This document shows, piece by piece, positions 1-7,474 of a stretch of 13,500 bases of DNA. Position 1 is the first letter of the stretch, and each line of letters starts with the position of its first letter. Source of the DNA: Balneolales bacterium (GTDB lineage Bacteria; Bacteroidota; Rhodothermia; Balneolales; HLUCCA01). Made by a program: the position numbers and the translations under genes. Under the pieces are notes generated by a model. That model searched no databases and was not told the origin of the DNA. It saw only the letters and a program-made list of their open reading frames with translations. Location: positions 1 through 13,500 of the forward strand of contig JAIUMT010000060.1 of NCBI GenBank assembly GCA_022565415.1, given 5' to 3'.

Positions 1-1070
1 AATTCACCAAAAAACTCGGTTATATCCTCGAATTCTTTGATAAAAGCCGCTTTGTCTGCGTTTTGTACCATTTTTGCCAGGCGCTCGTGATGACCCATAA
101 ACTGAATCAACAGTTTCTGCCGCTCTTCGTTTGCGAAAACGATATCGGCATAAAGTTCGGCATCCTGAGCGAAGATTCGGCCTGTCATCATGAGTTCGGC
201 GCGGTAAATCGGCGACGAAAAATGCAGAATCTCTTCCGGTTTGAGGTCGAATTCTTTCATAAACGAGCCGTGCAGCAGTGCCACAAAGTGACGTAAGCCC
301 TGAACCATGTGCATTATTCGGTCGTGACGCTCCGGATCGGCCACGAGCAATCGCATTCCCCACAGCTGAAACTGGTTCAAAACCCAGGTGTAATTGTCCT
401 CATCGCGGCCATGACTGTAAATCATGAGCTGTTTCGACAAGTTTTGCACGTCTGGCCCGTGCATGGGGTGAAGTCCCAAAACCGGACCTGTGTGCGACTC
501 CAGCATCGCGGCCAACGCGTCTTTTTTATTACTGGTGAAATCCGCCAGAATCGCTTTCTGAGGCATATATTTCGCAGCCTGACGTACAACGGCCACCGTT
601 GCATTAATCGGAACGGTGATAATCACAAGATCTACATCCGAAAAAAGTTTTTCGGCTTTGTCCCAGTCGTTTTTGTCGAGAATTCGAACATTGTGCCCAC
701 TAGCGCTGAATAAATTGCTGTACTGAATACCCATTCCGCCGCCGCCACCGATCATCAAAATGGTTTTTGCATGCGTGGTTGCACTTGGAAACTCACTAGT
801 CGATTGACTCGCCCGACTTGAACTCATAATCATGCGAAGGAAATCCTCAGCCCAGTCGGGGTCCATTTCGCGTTTGATTGCCATCTCCCGAAACGATTGG
901 ATTTTGTTATCCTCGCGGCCGGCCACATATATCGGCAGTTTTTTCTGGATTTTGGTAAGCAGCACACCTTTCACAACTTCGCTGCGTTCTCGTAATAAAT
1001 CCAGAATTTGCTCGTCGATTTCGTCTATACGTTCTCGAAATACCGATAATGAAGGTTCTGACTTTGGCAT
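1..1070 (-). CDS. tyrA: Bifunctional chorismate mutase / prephenate dehydrogenase (T-protein), C-terminus cut by window edge
   Basis: I translated this by hand from the ATG at 1070: 356 codons are visible with no stop before base 1. It converts chorismate to prephenate and then, with NAD+, to 4-hydroxyphenylpyruvate for tyrosine synthesis in the cytoplasm. Residues 8-90 form an AroQ chorismate mutase domain (R12, R29, K40 and R52-E53 match the E. coli active-site arginines, lysine and glutamate). Residues 104-114 are the Rossmann loop IGGGGGMG, with acidic D132 suggesting NAD preference. H201 in LGLHPMHGP matches the catalytic histidine of E. coli TyrA. The motifs SSPIYR and GRIFAQD and the order of parts match the enterobacterial T-protein along its whole length, so the frame is intact. 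Comparison with the 373-residue E. coli protein suggests about 20 residues lie beyond the edge. It diverges from uvrB across 162 bp. No Shine-Dalgarno sequence is evident. Confidence 0.93.
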   Translation of the reverse strand, partial: MPKSEPSLSVFRERIDEIDEQILDLLRERSEVVKGVLLTKIQKKLPIYVAGREDNKIQSFREMAIKREMDPDWAEDFLRMIMSSSRASQSTSEFPSATTHAKTILMIGGGGGMGIQYSNLFSASGHNVRILDKNDWDKAEKLFSDVDLVIITVPINATVAVVRQAAKYMPQKAILADFTSNKKDALAAMLESHTGPVLGLHPMHGPDVQNLSKQLMIYSHGRDEDNYTWVLNQFQLWGMRLLVADPERHDRIMHMVQGLRHFVALLHGSFMKEFDLKPEEILHFSSPIYRAELMMTGRIFAQDAELYADIVFANEERQKLLIQFMGHHERLAKMVQNADKAAFIKEFEDITEFFGE

Positions 1071-1232
1071 GATTTCGTTAGTTTGTGTGTTTCTATCCCT
1101 AAGCTTACTATTTTCTGGAGATGGCAGATGATGGTCGGGGCATCGTTTTCGTTGAAGCACAGCGATCAATATGTCGATTCCATCCGTCTAACTGCAGAAG
1201 TTACATAAATTCACGTTTTATAGCGTCCCAAT

Positions 1233-3287
1233 ATGTCCGATTTTGAACTTATTTCGCCCTTTTCTCCCGCCGGAGACCAACCCCGTGCCATCGAAGAGCT
1301 CACAAACGGACTAAACCGCGGCGACAAACACCAAACCCTGCTCGGAATCACCGGATCGGGCAAGACCCGAACCATCGCTTCTGTCATTCAAAATAATGGC
1401 AAGCCTACCCTGGTGATGAGTCATAACAAAACGCTTGCCGCCCAGCTTTATCGCGAGCTAAGTGACTTTTTCCCCAACAACTGCGTCGAGTTTTTCATCT
1501 CGTACTACGATTATTATCAGCCCGAGGCCTACCTCATCTCCCAGGATAAATACATCGAAAAGGACCTTTCCATCAACGATGAGATCCAGCGACTTCGATT
1601 GCGCGCCACGAGTTCCCTGCTTTCCGGACGAAAAGATGTGATTATTGTATCGTCGGTGAGTTGTATCTATGGTATTGGTAGTCCTAGCGAGTACGCGAAA
1701 TTGATAGTGAACCTGAATGTGGGGATGTCTATTCCTCGAAATACCCTACTTTATGACCTCGTTGAGCTGCATTACACCCGCAACGATATAGAGTTTAAGC
1801 GGGCCGTTTTTCGCGTTCGCGGCGATGTCGTTGATGTGTATCCGGCTTATAGCGATCAGGGTCTGAGAATCACGTTTTGGGGTGAAGAGATCGAGGAACT
1901 TGCACTTATCGATCCCGACACTGGCAAAATCATCGAAAAAGTGAATCAATTCGTGATTTATCCTGCCTCCCACTATGTGACGAGCAAGGATCGTCTGGCC
2001 GAGGCTGTCAACCACATTCGCGATGAACTTGTTTGGCGACTCGATGTTTTAAGGGCTGAGGATAAGTTTTTAGAGGCGCATCGGCTCGAACAACGCACGC
2101 ATTTCGACCTCGATATGATTCAGGAAATCGGCTATTGCTCGGGTATCGAGAACTATTCGCGTTATCTGGCCGGACGCAAGCCCGGCGAACGTCCCTATTG
2201 TTTGATGGATTACTTCCCCGATGACTACCTCTTGGTTGTGGACGAGAGTCATCAGACCGTACCGCAAATCGGCGCAATGTACGGAGGCGACCGTTCGCGA
2301 AAACTGGCGCTTGTTGAGCATGGATTCCGACTTCCTTCGGCCATGGATAATCGTCCACTCACGTTTGAAGAGTGGCAAACGATGGTGAATCAGGTGATTT
2401 ATGTGAGCGCCACACCGGCAGATTACGAGATGGAACAGTCGGAGGGTGTGTTTGTCGAGCAGGTTATTCGTCCGACGGGTCTGATGGAGCCTGAGATCGA
2501 AGTGCGTCCACTTGCCAACCAAATTGACGACCTCATCGAGGAAATACGGCAGCGTATTGCCGTTAAAGACCGAATTTTGGTGCTTACGCTTACCAAGCGA
2601 ATGAGTGAAGAGCTGGCCGAATATTTGAAGAATCTCGGGATTCGTGCCGCGTATATGCACAGTGAATTGGATGCTATTGAGCGAATTGAGGTGCTTTACC
2701 GGTACCGTCGAGGCGATTTTGATGTTCTGGTTGGAATTAACCTGTTGCGGGAGGGTATTGACATTCCGGAGCTCGGCCTTGTTGGAATTCTGGATGCCGA
2801 TAAAGAGGGTTTTTTGCGCTCGAAGACGTCGCTAATGCAGATTGCGGGTCGTGCGGCTCGAAATGTGAACGGAAAAGTGATTATGTATGGTGATAAAATT
2901 ACCGACAGCATGAAGTATGTGATCGACGAGACCAACCGCCGAAGGGAAATTCAGCGCGAGTACAATAAGGAGCATGGAATTACGCCGACAACTATCGCTA
3001 AAGAGTTGAAACCATTGGTCGATCCGTCGCTTATTTCCAACAAAGCGGTATCTTTTGATGATGAATATTCGCAGGGAGGTCAGCCAATTGAGGTGATACA
3101 GGCCGCGGAAGATGGAATTCATTACAAGGCGAATCCGGCGATGAAGGAAGTCGTATTTGAGAATCCCGAGAAGTTTTTGGAGTATTTACAGGATGCGATG
3201 ATGACTGCCGCCCGGAATCTCGAATTCGAGGAGGCTGCAAGAATTCGGGATCAAATTGAAAAACTGAAAAAAGAAATTTCACATTGA
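1233..3287 (+). CDS. uvrB: Excinuclease ABC subunit UvrB
   Basis: UvrB is the damage-verifying subunit of nucleotide excision repair. UvrA loads it at lesions, it opens the strands, and it then recruits UvrC. The 684 residues are a normal length for the family. The Walker A motif GITGSGKT is at 38-45. The damage-probing beta-hairpin begins at 91 with YYDYYQPEAY, keeping the tyrosines that clamp DNA. The Walker B box DESH is at 337-340, followed by YVSATPADYE. The second helicase domain has VGINLLREGIDIPE, DADKEGFLRS and the arginine-finger motif GRAARNVNG. A UVR motif that pairs with UvrC lies at about 645-680. The start is the ATG giving MSDFELISPFSPAGDQP, which matches the usual N-terminus; no Shine-Dalgarno sequence precedes it. 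The stop lies just before a methyltransferase gene, so the two are probably co-transcribed. Confidence 0.98.
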   Translation: MSDFELISPFSPAGDQPRAIEELTNGLNRGDKHQTLLGITGSGKTRTIASVIQNNGKPTLVMSHNKTLAAQLYRELSDFFPNNCVEFFISYYDYYQPEAYLISQDKYIEKDLSINDEIQRLRLRATSSLLSGRKDVIIVSSVSCIYGIGSPSEYAKLIVNLNVGMSIPRNTLLYDLVELHYTRNDIEFKRAVFRVRGDVVDVYPAYSDQGLRITFWGEEIEELALIDPDTGKIIEKVNQFVIYPASHYVTSKDRLAEAVNHIRDELVWRLDVLRAEDKFLEAHRLEQRTHFDLDMIQEIGYCSGIENYSRYLAGRKPGERPYCLMDYFPDDYLLVVDESHQTVPQIGAMYGGDRSRKLALVEHGFRLPSAMDNRPLTFEEWQTMVNQVIYVSATPADYEMEQSEGVFVEQVIRPTGLMEPEIEVRPLANQIDDLIEEIRQRIAVKDRILVLTLTKRMSEELAEYLKNLGIRAAYMHSELDAIERIEVLYRYRRGDFDVLVGINLLREGIDIPELGLVGILDADKEGFLRSKTSLMQIAGRAARNVNGKVIMYGDKITDSMKYVIDETNRRREIQREYNKEHGITPTTIAKELKPLVDPSLISNKAVSFDDEYSQGGQPIEVIQAAEDGIHYKANPAMKEVVFENPEKFLEYLQDAMMTAARNLEFEEAARIRDQIEKLKKEISH

Positions 3288-3292
3288 GTTTT

Positions 3293-3877
3293 ATGGACAA
3301 ATCTGATAAACCAAGCACGTTCAACAACACCGTTGCGTACGTTAAAAGCTTCATCAAGGATAAAAATGTGGCTTCAGTAACGCCAACCGCTGCCAATGTG
3401 GTGCGACAGATTTGCGACCGAATCGATTTCAGCAAGGATATCACCGTGGTTGAGTACGGCGCCGGAACGGGTGTTTTCACATTTGAGATTCTCGCGCGAA
3501 TGACTCCCGGATCGCGGTTGTTAACATTCGAGACCAATCATGAACTGGCAGCTCGATTAATGAACACATCCGACAGTAGATTAATTGTAACCGAGGAAAG
3601 TGCTGAATTGGTTGGTAAGATTATGCGCGAAAACGACCTTTCAGACGCGGATTACGTGCTTTCGGGCATTCCCTTTTCGTTTTTGGATCCGATACTTCGG
3701 GTGAACCTTGTGAAAAATACGTACCAATGTTTGGCAGTTGGTGGTGAGTTTTTGGCATATCAGGCTTCCTGGCTCATGAAAGACACTATTACCGAGGTTT
3801 TTGGCAACATGGAAACCGATTCCTACTTGATGAACCTCCCGCCGATGTTTTTGATGCAGGCGAAAAAGGTTGGTTAG
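3293..3877 (+). CDS. SAM-dependent methyltransferase, PmtA/KsgA-like
   Basis: This is a small class I methyltransferase of 194 residues. Motif I is VVEYGAGTGVFT at about 52-63, followed by an acidic residue ending strand 2 (LLTFETN). A motif IV-like SGIPFSFLDP lies near 125-134, and the C-terminus is NLPPMFLMQAKK. The combination resembles phospholipid N-methyltransferase PmtA and its COG3963 relatives, which share a fold with the rRNA dimethylase KsgA. The size lacks the extra C-terminal domain of true KsgA. The substrate cannot be told from sequence; phosphatidylethanolamine is a possibility by family only. I chose the ATG at 3293, five bases after the uvrB stop. A TTG at 3284 would overlap the uvrB stop region and add three residues. 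Either way translation is probably coupled to uvrB. No membrane segment is visible. Confidence 0.85.
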   Translation: MDKSDKPSTFNNTVAYVKSFIKDKNVASVTPTAANVVRQICDRIDFSKDITVVEYGAGTGVFTFEILARMTPGSRLLTFETNHELAARLMNTSDSRLIVTEESAELVGKIMRENDLSDADYVLSGIPFSFLDPILRVNLVKNTYQCLAVGGEFLAYQASWLMKDTITEVFGNMETDSYLMNLPPMFLMQAKKVG

Positions 3878-4034
3878 ATGTCGTAGGTGACAAAATTGCT
3901 GAAACTATTCAAATGCACCTGAGAGTCTAGATGCCGAAAGTCAAAAAGCGCACAGTCCCCATGAGCGCGATACGTTGGTAAGGCTTTGCATACGAATTTC
4001 TACCTATACTCTTTTAGTAAGTACAACCGGACGA

Positions 4035-4802
4035 TTAGATATCGTACGTAATTGTGACCGGCACATGATCCGACATGTTGAGCTCTCTTTCGATAATTGC
4101 GTCGACTTTCTTGTCGGCCAGTTGCTTGTTGGCCAAATGATAATCGATACGCCAACCTTTATTTCGGTCTTTGGCTCCAGCGCGATAGGTCCACCAGCTG
4201 TACACGTCTGTTACACCGGGATGATGTTCGCGAAATACGTCAACGTACCCGCTCGATAAGAATTTTGTAAACCACTCTCGCTCTTCGGGCAGAAATCCGG
4301 ATGTTTTCTTGTTCGCAACCGGATTGTGAATGTCGATTTCGGTGTGTGCAATGTTGAAATCCCCGCAAAATACGAGTGGAGTGTCTTGTTTGAGCCGATC
4401 TTGGGCAAAATGAAAAAACGCATCTAGAAACTGCATTTTGAGGTCCTGACGAACACCACCGCTTGTGCCACTCGGAGCATATATCGAGTAAATATCGACA
4501 CCTTTAATGCGGGCTCTCAAAACCCGGCCTTCTGAATCGACCCAATCCAACCCCATACCCTCTTCCATCTCGTCGGGAATTTCTTTGGAAAGAATGGCGA
4601 CACCTGAATATCCCTTTTTCTCGGCTGGCAAGTAAATCTGATGGTAGTCCAGGTCGGCGATTTCTTGCGGAATCTGAGCCTCATCGGCCTTTATTTCCTG
4701 TAAGCAAATTACATCGGGCTGTGTTTCGTTAACCCATTCGCAAAAACCTTTCCGTTGGGCCGCACGGATTCCATTTACATTATAACTGGCAATTTTAAGC
4801 AA
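4035..4802 (-). CDS. xth: Exodeoxyribonuclease III / AP endonuclease
   Basis: This base-excision repair enzyme cuts the backbone 5' of abasic sites and removes 3' blocking groups. With a TTG start at 4802 it has 255 residues, close to the ExoA/Xth range, and begins MLKIASYNVNGIRA, as the family normally does. Metal and catalytic residues are visible: N8, E36 in ICLQEIKA, Y108 in the IYAPSG loop, D148 and N150 in CGDFNIAH, and D245-H246 in the closing SDHVP motif. The reading frame stays open upstream to an ATG at 4928, but that would add 42 residues unlike the family and overlap the preceding gene by about 100 bp. With the TTG the gap to that gene is 25 bp. It is the last gene of the minus-strand operon, and I see no clear terminator after it. 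Confidence 0.93.
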   Translation of the reverse strand: MLKIASYNVNGIRAAQRKGFCEWVNETQPDVICLQEIKADEAQIPQEIADLDYHQIYLPAEKKGYSGVAILSKEIPDEMEEGMGLDWVDSEGRVLRARIKGVDIYSIYAPSGTSGGVRQDLKMQFLDAFFHFAQDRLKQDTPLVFCGDFNIAHTEIDIHNPVANKKTSGFLPEEREWFTKFLSSGYVDVFREHHPGVTDVYSWWTYRAGAKDRNKGWRIDYHLANKQLADKKVDAIIERELNMSDHVPVTITYDI

Positions 4803-4827
4803 GAGTCTGTTTTTAATCGTTAAAAAT

Positions 4828-5634
4828 TCAGTTGCGATTATCGGCCAACCGCTCGTTCGACTTTTGAAGCACGCTTTCGATAACCTCATACGATACATCT
4901 GCGAACCATTTTCCGGCAGGTGTTTCATAAAAAGCTACGTATTCTTCGAGCTCGCTGTCGGATACATCCCGATAAGTAAATAGATTCATTGCATGCGTGA
5001 TATTCTGATACATGGTCATCAGTTCACCCATGATGGTCGTACGCATTTGGGCAATTCGGTTGTTCGACAACTGTTTGTCTGCCTCGAGATGTGGATTTAT
5101 CGTGCGGATGAGCGACAAATACATGTCTGTGATGATGGAAACCAGATAATATGTGGCTTCAGTGCTAGTTTCGAGTCGGTTAAGTAGCTCGAGACGAGAC
5201 TCCGAAGGCGGATTAAACTCCATTTCCTGGAAATAAGCATCTCGTTTTTCAAAGGTTACATCATCATTAGAATCCATTTCTAGCTCGTTCATTTTCTGCG
5301 TAAGCGGTTCTTGGAGCCAATCGACGACGATTTTTATATTTTCGCTATCTATGTTTTCGAGTAAATACGTACGTGCATCTTCGACAAGGGTGTCGGGATC
5401 GAACGCGGTTATGATTTCATCGCGGACCTGGTCACGTGCATGCTCTGGAACTAACTCGATTTCATCTTCGAACTGGCTCAGAATAATGCTCTGAAGTTCG
5501 CGAATTTGAGCTTCCAAACCAGATAACTGAAAAAAAGCCTCCACCGATTCATTCTGCTCGTCTGATTGAGCCTGAAGTTGCGTAACGGGTAAACACAGAA
5601 TTAGTGAAAAAAGTAGAAGGCCGAAATATTTCAT
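4828..5634 (-). CDS. Secreted DUF2059-like protein of unknown function
   Basis: Function is unknown. Residues 1-22 are a Sec signal peptide: MKYF, a hydrophobic core LLLFSLILCLPV, then a cleavage region around LQAQ. The mature protein should therefore be in the periplasm or exported; no lipobox cysteine follows the cleavage region. The remainder looks mostly helical and acidic. Near residues 235-250, DSELEEYVAFYETPAGKWF matches the characteristic end of DUF2059 proteins. The protein has 268 residues, longer than the single-domain proteins of this family that I recall. The first half contains a similar pattern (SGLEAQI, then DSENIKIVVDWLQEP), suggesting two tandem copies. Its start lies three bases after the tyrS stop, so it is probably co-transcribed with tyrS. 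I see no catalytic motif. Confidence 0.8.
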   Translation of the reverse strand: MKYFGLLLFSLILCLPVTQLQAQSDEQNESVEAFFQLSGLEAQIRELQSIILSQFEDEIELVPEHARDQVRDEIITAFDPDTLVEDARTYLLENIDSENIKIVVDWLQEPLTQKMNELEMDSNDDVTFEKRDAYFQEMEFNPPSESRLELLNRLETSTEATYYLVSIITDMYLSLIRTINPHLEADKQLSNNRIAQMRTTIMGELMTMYQNITHAMNLFTYRDVSDSELEEYVAFYETPAGKWFADVSYEVIESVLQKSNERLADNRN

Positions 5635-5637
5635 AAG

Positions 5638-6852
5638 TTATTTTGAGATTATTTTGCCGAATTTGCGTTTTCCGACTTTTAGTACAAACTCTTTGCCTGT
5701 TTCAAACGTGATTTCAGCTTGTGGATCGGTAACCTGATCACCATCAATAGATACACCGCCCTGTTGTACCAATCGGCGGGCTTCGCCGTTGCTCGGGGCA
5801 AACTTGATAGACGAAATCAATTGAATCAGCTTAATCGTTTCACCAGACTCAAATTCGAATTCAGGTAAATCATCTGGGATTTCTTTGTTGATTACGGTTT
5901 GCTCGAAGTGCTCACGGGCTTTTTGAGCCTCATCGTCGCCGAAATATAGAGCCGTAATAGCTAACGCAAGGTCGTGCTTTGCATTGCGTGGATCTTTCTG
6001 AGATTTGGCTTTGATGGCGGGAAGTTGGTCGAGAGAAACATCGGTAACCAGTTCGAAATAGTCGTAAATGAGCGCATCCGGAATGGATAAAGCTTTGCCA
6101 TACATGTTATTGGCTGTTTCGTCGAGTCCGATGTAGTTATCGTACGACTTGCTCATTTTGTTGGTACCGTCTGTGCCAACCAGCAACGGCATCATCAGAC
6201 AAACCTGTGGATCTTGTCCGTCTTCGCGCTGAAGCTGCCGGGCGACGAGTAAGTTGAATTTTTGATCGCTACCACCGAGTTCTACATCCGATTTTAGGTG
6301 AACGGAGTCTTGTCCCTGAGCCAGTGGGTATAAAAATTCGTGTAGGGAAATGGGTTCGTTCGACTCGTATCGTTTCGTAAAGTCATCACGCTCAATCATT
6401 CGCGCTACGGTGAACTTCGACGCCAAACGAATCACATCTTCGAATTTCATAGTGCCGAGCCAGTCGGCGTTGTAAACGATCTCTGTTTTGTCTGGATCCA
6501 GAATTTTGGATGCCTGGTGGAAATAGGTTTCGCCGTTTTTGCGAACATCTTCTTTGGTAAGCGACGGACGGGTTTTGTTAGCGCCGGATGGATCACCGAT
6601 CATGCCGGTAAAATCGCCAATAATGAGAATGCAATGATGACCTAAATCCTGAAATTGGCGCATTTTGCGCAGAATAACCGAGTGACCTAGGTGAAGGGCG
6701 GGGCGGGGTGGGTCGCAGCCCAATTTAATTCGAAGTGGGGTGTTCGTTTTGAACGACTTTTCCAGCTTTTCGATTAGCTCATTTTCGGGCACGATTTCGA
6801 CTGTGCCGCGTTTAATAATTTCGAGCTGGTCCTTTACAGGTAAAAATGCCAT
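5638..6852 (-). CDS. tyrS: Tyrosyl-tRNA synthetase
   Basis: This class I aminoacyl-tRNA synthetase charges tRNA-Tyr with tyrosine using ATP. The 404 residues and motif spacing fit the bacterial TyrRS type with a K-M-S-K-S loop. The HIGH-type motif LHLGHS is at 53-58, preceded by RIKLGCDPPRP and followed by RKMRQFQDLGHHCILIIGDFTGMIGDPSG. The KMSKS loop is at 232-236. A C-terminal S4 RNA-binding domain runs from about 340 to the end (NGEARRLVQQGGVSIDGDQV). The segment before LHLGH usually reads DPT-x-P-D/E; here it is DPPRPA, a small departure. The gene begins five bases after the cvpA stop and ends three bases before the DUF2059-like gene. The start MAFLPVKDQLEIIKRG fits the family. No Shine-Dalgarno sequence is visible. 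Confidence 0.97.
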   Translation of the reverse strand: MAFLPVKDQLEIIKRGTVEIVPENELIEKLEKSFKTNTPLRIKLGCDPPRPALHLGHSVILRKMRQFQDLGHHCILIIGDFTGMIGDPSGANKTRPSLTKEDVRKNGETYFHQASKILDPDKTEIVYNADWLGTMKFEDVIRLASKFTVARMIERDDFTKRYESNEPISLHEFLYPLAQGQDSVHLKSDVELGGSDQKFNLLVARQLQREDGQDPQVCLMMPLLVGTDGTNKMSKSYDNYIGLDETANNMYGKALSIPDALIYDYFELVTDVSLDQLPAIKAKSQKDPRNAKHDLALAITALYFGDDEAQKAREHFEQTVINKEIPDDLPEFEFESGETIKLIQLISSIKFAPSNGEARRLVQQGGVSIDGDQVTDPQAEITFETGKEFVLKVGKRKFGKIISK

Positions 6853-6857
6853 AAATA

Positions 6858-7421
6858 TTAGTTATCTAACTCGTTTAAATCTTTAAATGGATTATTTCTT
6901 TCGATAAATGTGCCGGCTTCATCTGCAAATGAGGTAATACCAGGAAACACGATAGCCACAAAATTGTATGTTGATGGAGCCACGGGCACAACATAAGAGT
7001 ACAAAAAGGAACTTCTTTGGGCTTCGACCGATGGTTTGTTGAATCCAGCAAGTAACAAAAACACAACTGACAGCAAAAGAAGTGCTTTAAAGGTACTGAA
7101 AACGCCCCCCATCATCATATTAAAAGTGGATAAAAACACAACTTTAATGAAGCTATTAACTGCTTTAATAACGATGTGTACCAAAATGATGAAGATGACA
7201 TAGATCATGATGAAAGCTACCAATGGTACTCCGGCGCCGGTGAATCCGAAGATGCTGGACAGCGATGATCCGACCTCTTCCATGTAAGTGAATGAAAGAA
7301 AAATGGCAACGACCTGACCAACAAGAGCCAGCACTTCGTGGGCAAAGCCGTTTTTCATTCCCTTGATGAACATTGCAGCGAGGGGAATAGCAATAATTAG
7401 GTCGACGTAGCTGAATGGCAT
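6858..7421 (-). CDS. CvpA-family inner-membrane protein
   Basis: This 187-residue integral membrane protein has about four hydrophobic segments, near residues 6-19, 28-45, 65-85 and 107-126, and a C-terminal tail of about 60 residues with fewer hydrophobic runs. The N-terminal pattern VDLIIAIPLAAMFIKGMKNGF and the later MMMGGVFSTFKALLLLSVV are the signature regions of the CvpA family (colicin V production protein). In E. coli, CvpA is needed for colicin V export and envelope integrity. The molecular role is not settled, and nothing here suggests a colicin system. The start MPFSYVDLI fits the family. A weak AGG lies about nine bases upstream of the ATG, which is not convincing as a ribosome-binding site. 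It sits between yqeY and tyrS in a tight operon. Confidence 0.87.
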   Translation of the reverse strand: MPFSYVDLIIAIPLAAMFIKGMKNGFAHEVLALVGQVVAIFLSFTYMEEVGSSLSSIFGFTGAGVPLVAFIMIYVIFIILVHIVIKAVNSFIKVVFLSTFNMMMGGVFSTFKALLLLSVVFLLLAGFNKPSVEAQRSSFLYSYVVPVAPSTYNFVAIVFPGITSFADEAGTFIERNNPFKDLNELDN

Positions 7422-7474
7422 GATTTGATACCTGGATAAGGATAAGAGTGTTTAATATCCATTTGAGAACTCTA

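Noticed and set aside
309..713. Open frame of 134 codons on the plus strand
   Set aside because: It is antisense to the well-conserved tyrA coding sequence and its translation shows no family-like pattern; it is a shadow frame.
832..1131. Open frame of 99 codons on the plus strand
   Set aside because: Its serine/arginine-rich translation is antisense to the chorismate mutase domain of tyrA and extends into the promoter region; it resembles no protein.
2070..2660. Open frame of 196 codons antisense to uvrB
   Set aside because: It lies fully inside the strongly conserved uvrB frame, and its product has many His/Arg residues without domain motifs.
3284..3292. TTG start for the methyltransferase at 3284
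   Set aside because: The ATG nine bases later is a better start codon and avoids overlap with the uvrB stop; the difference is only three residues, so this stays slightly uncertain.
3031..3537. Open frame of 168 codons on the minus strand across the uvrB-methyltransferase junction
   Set aside because: It is antisense to two genes with clear motifs and has no recognisable motif or start context of its own.
4008..4021. Tiny hairpin TACT-CTTTT-AGTA in the convergent gap as a terminator
   Set aside because: The stem is only about four A/T-rich pairs and no T-run follows.
3975..4259. Open frame of 94 codons on the plus strand
   Set aside because: Most of it is antisense to the conserved C-terminal half of xth and it has no plausible family pattern.
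4803..4928. N-terminal extension of the AP endonuclease to an ATG at 4928
   Set aside because: The extra 42 residues do not resemble the family N-terminus and would overlap the end of the DUF2059-like gene by about 100 bp; the TTG at 4802 gives the normal start.
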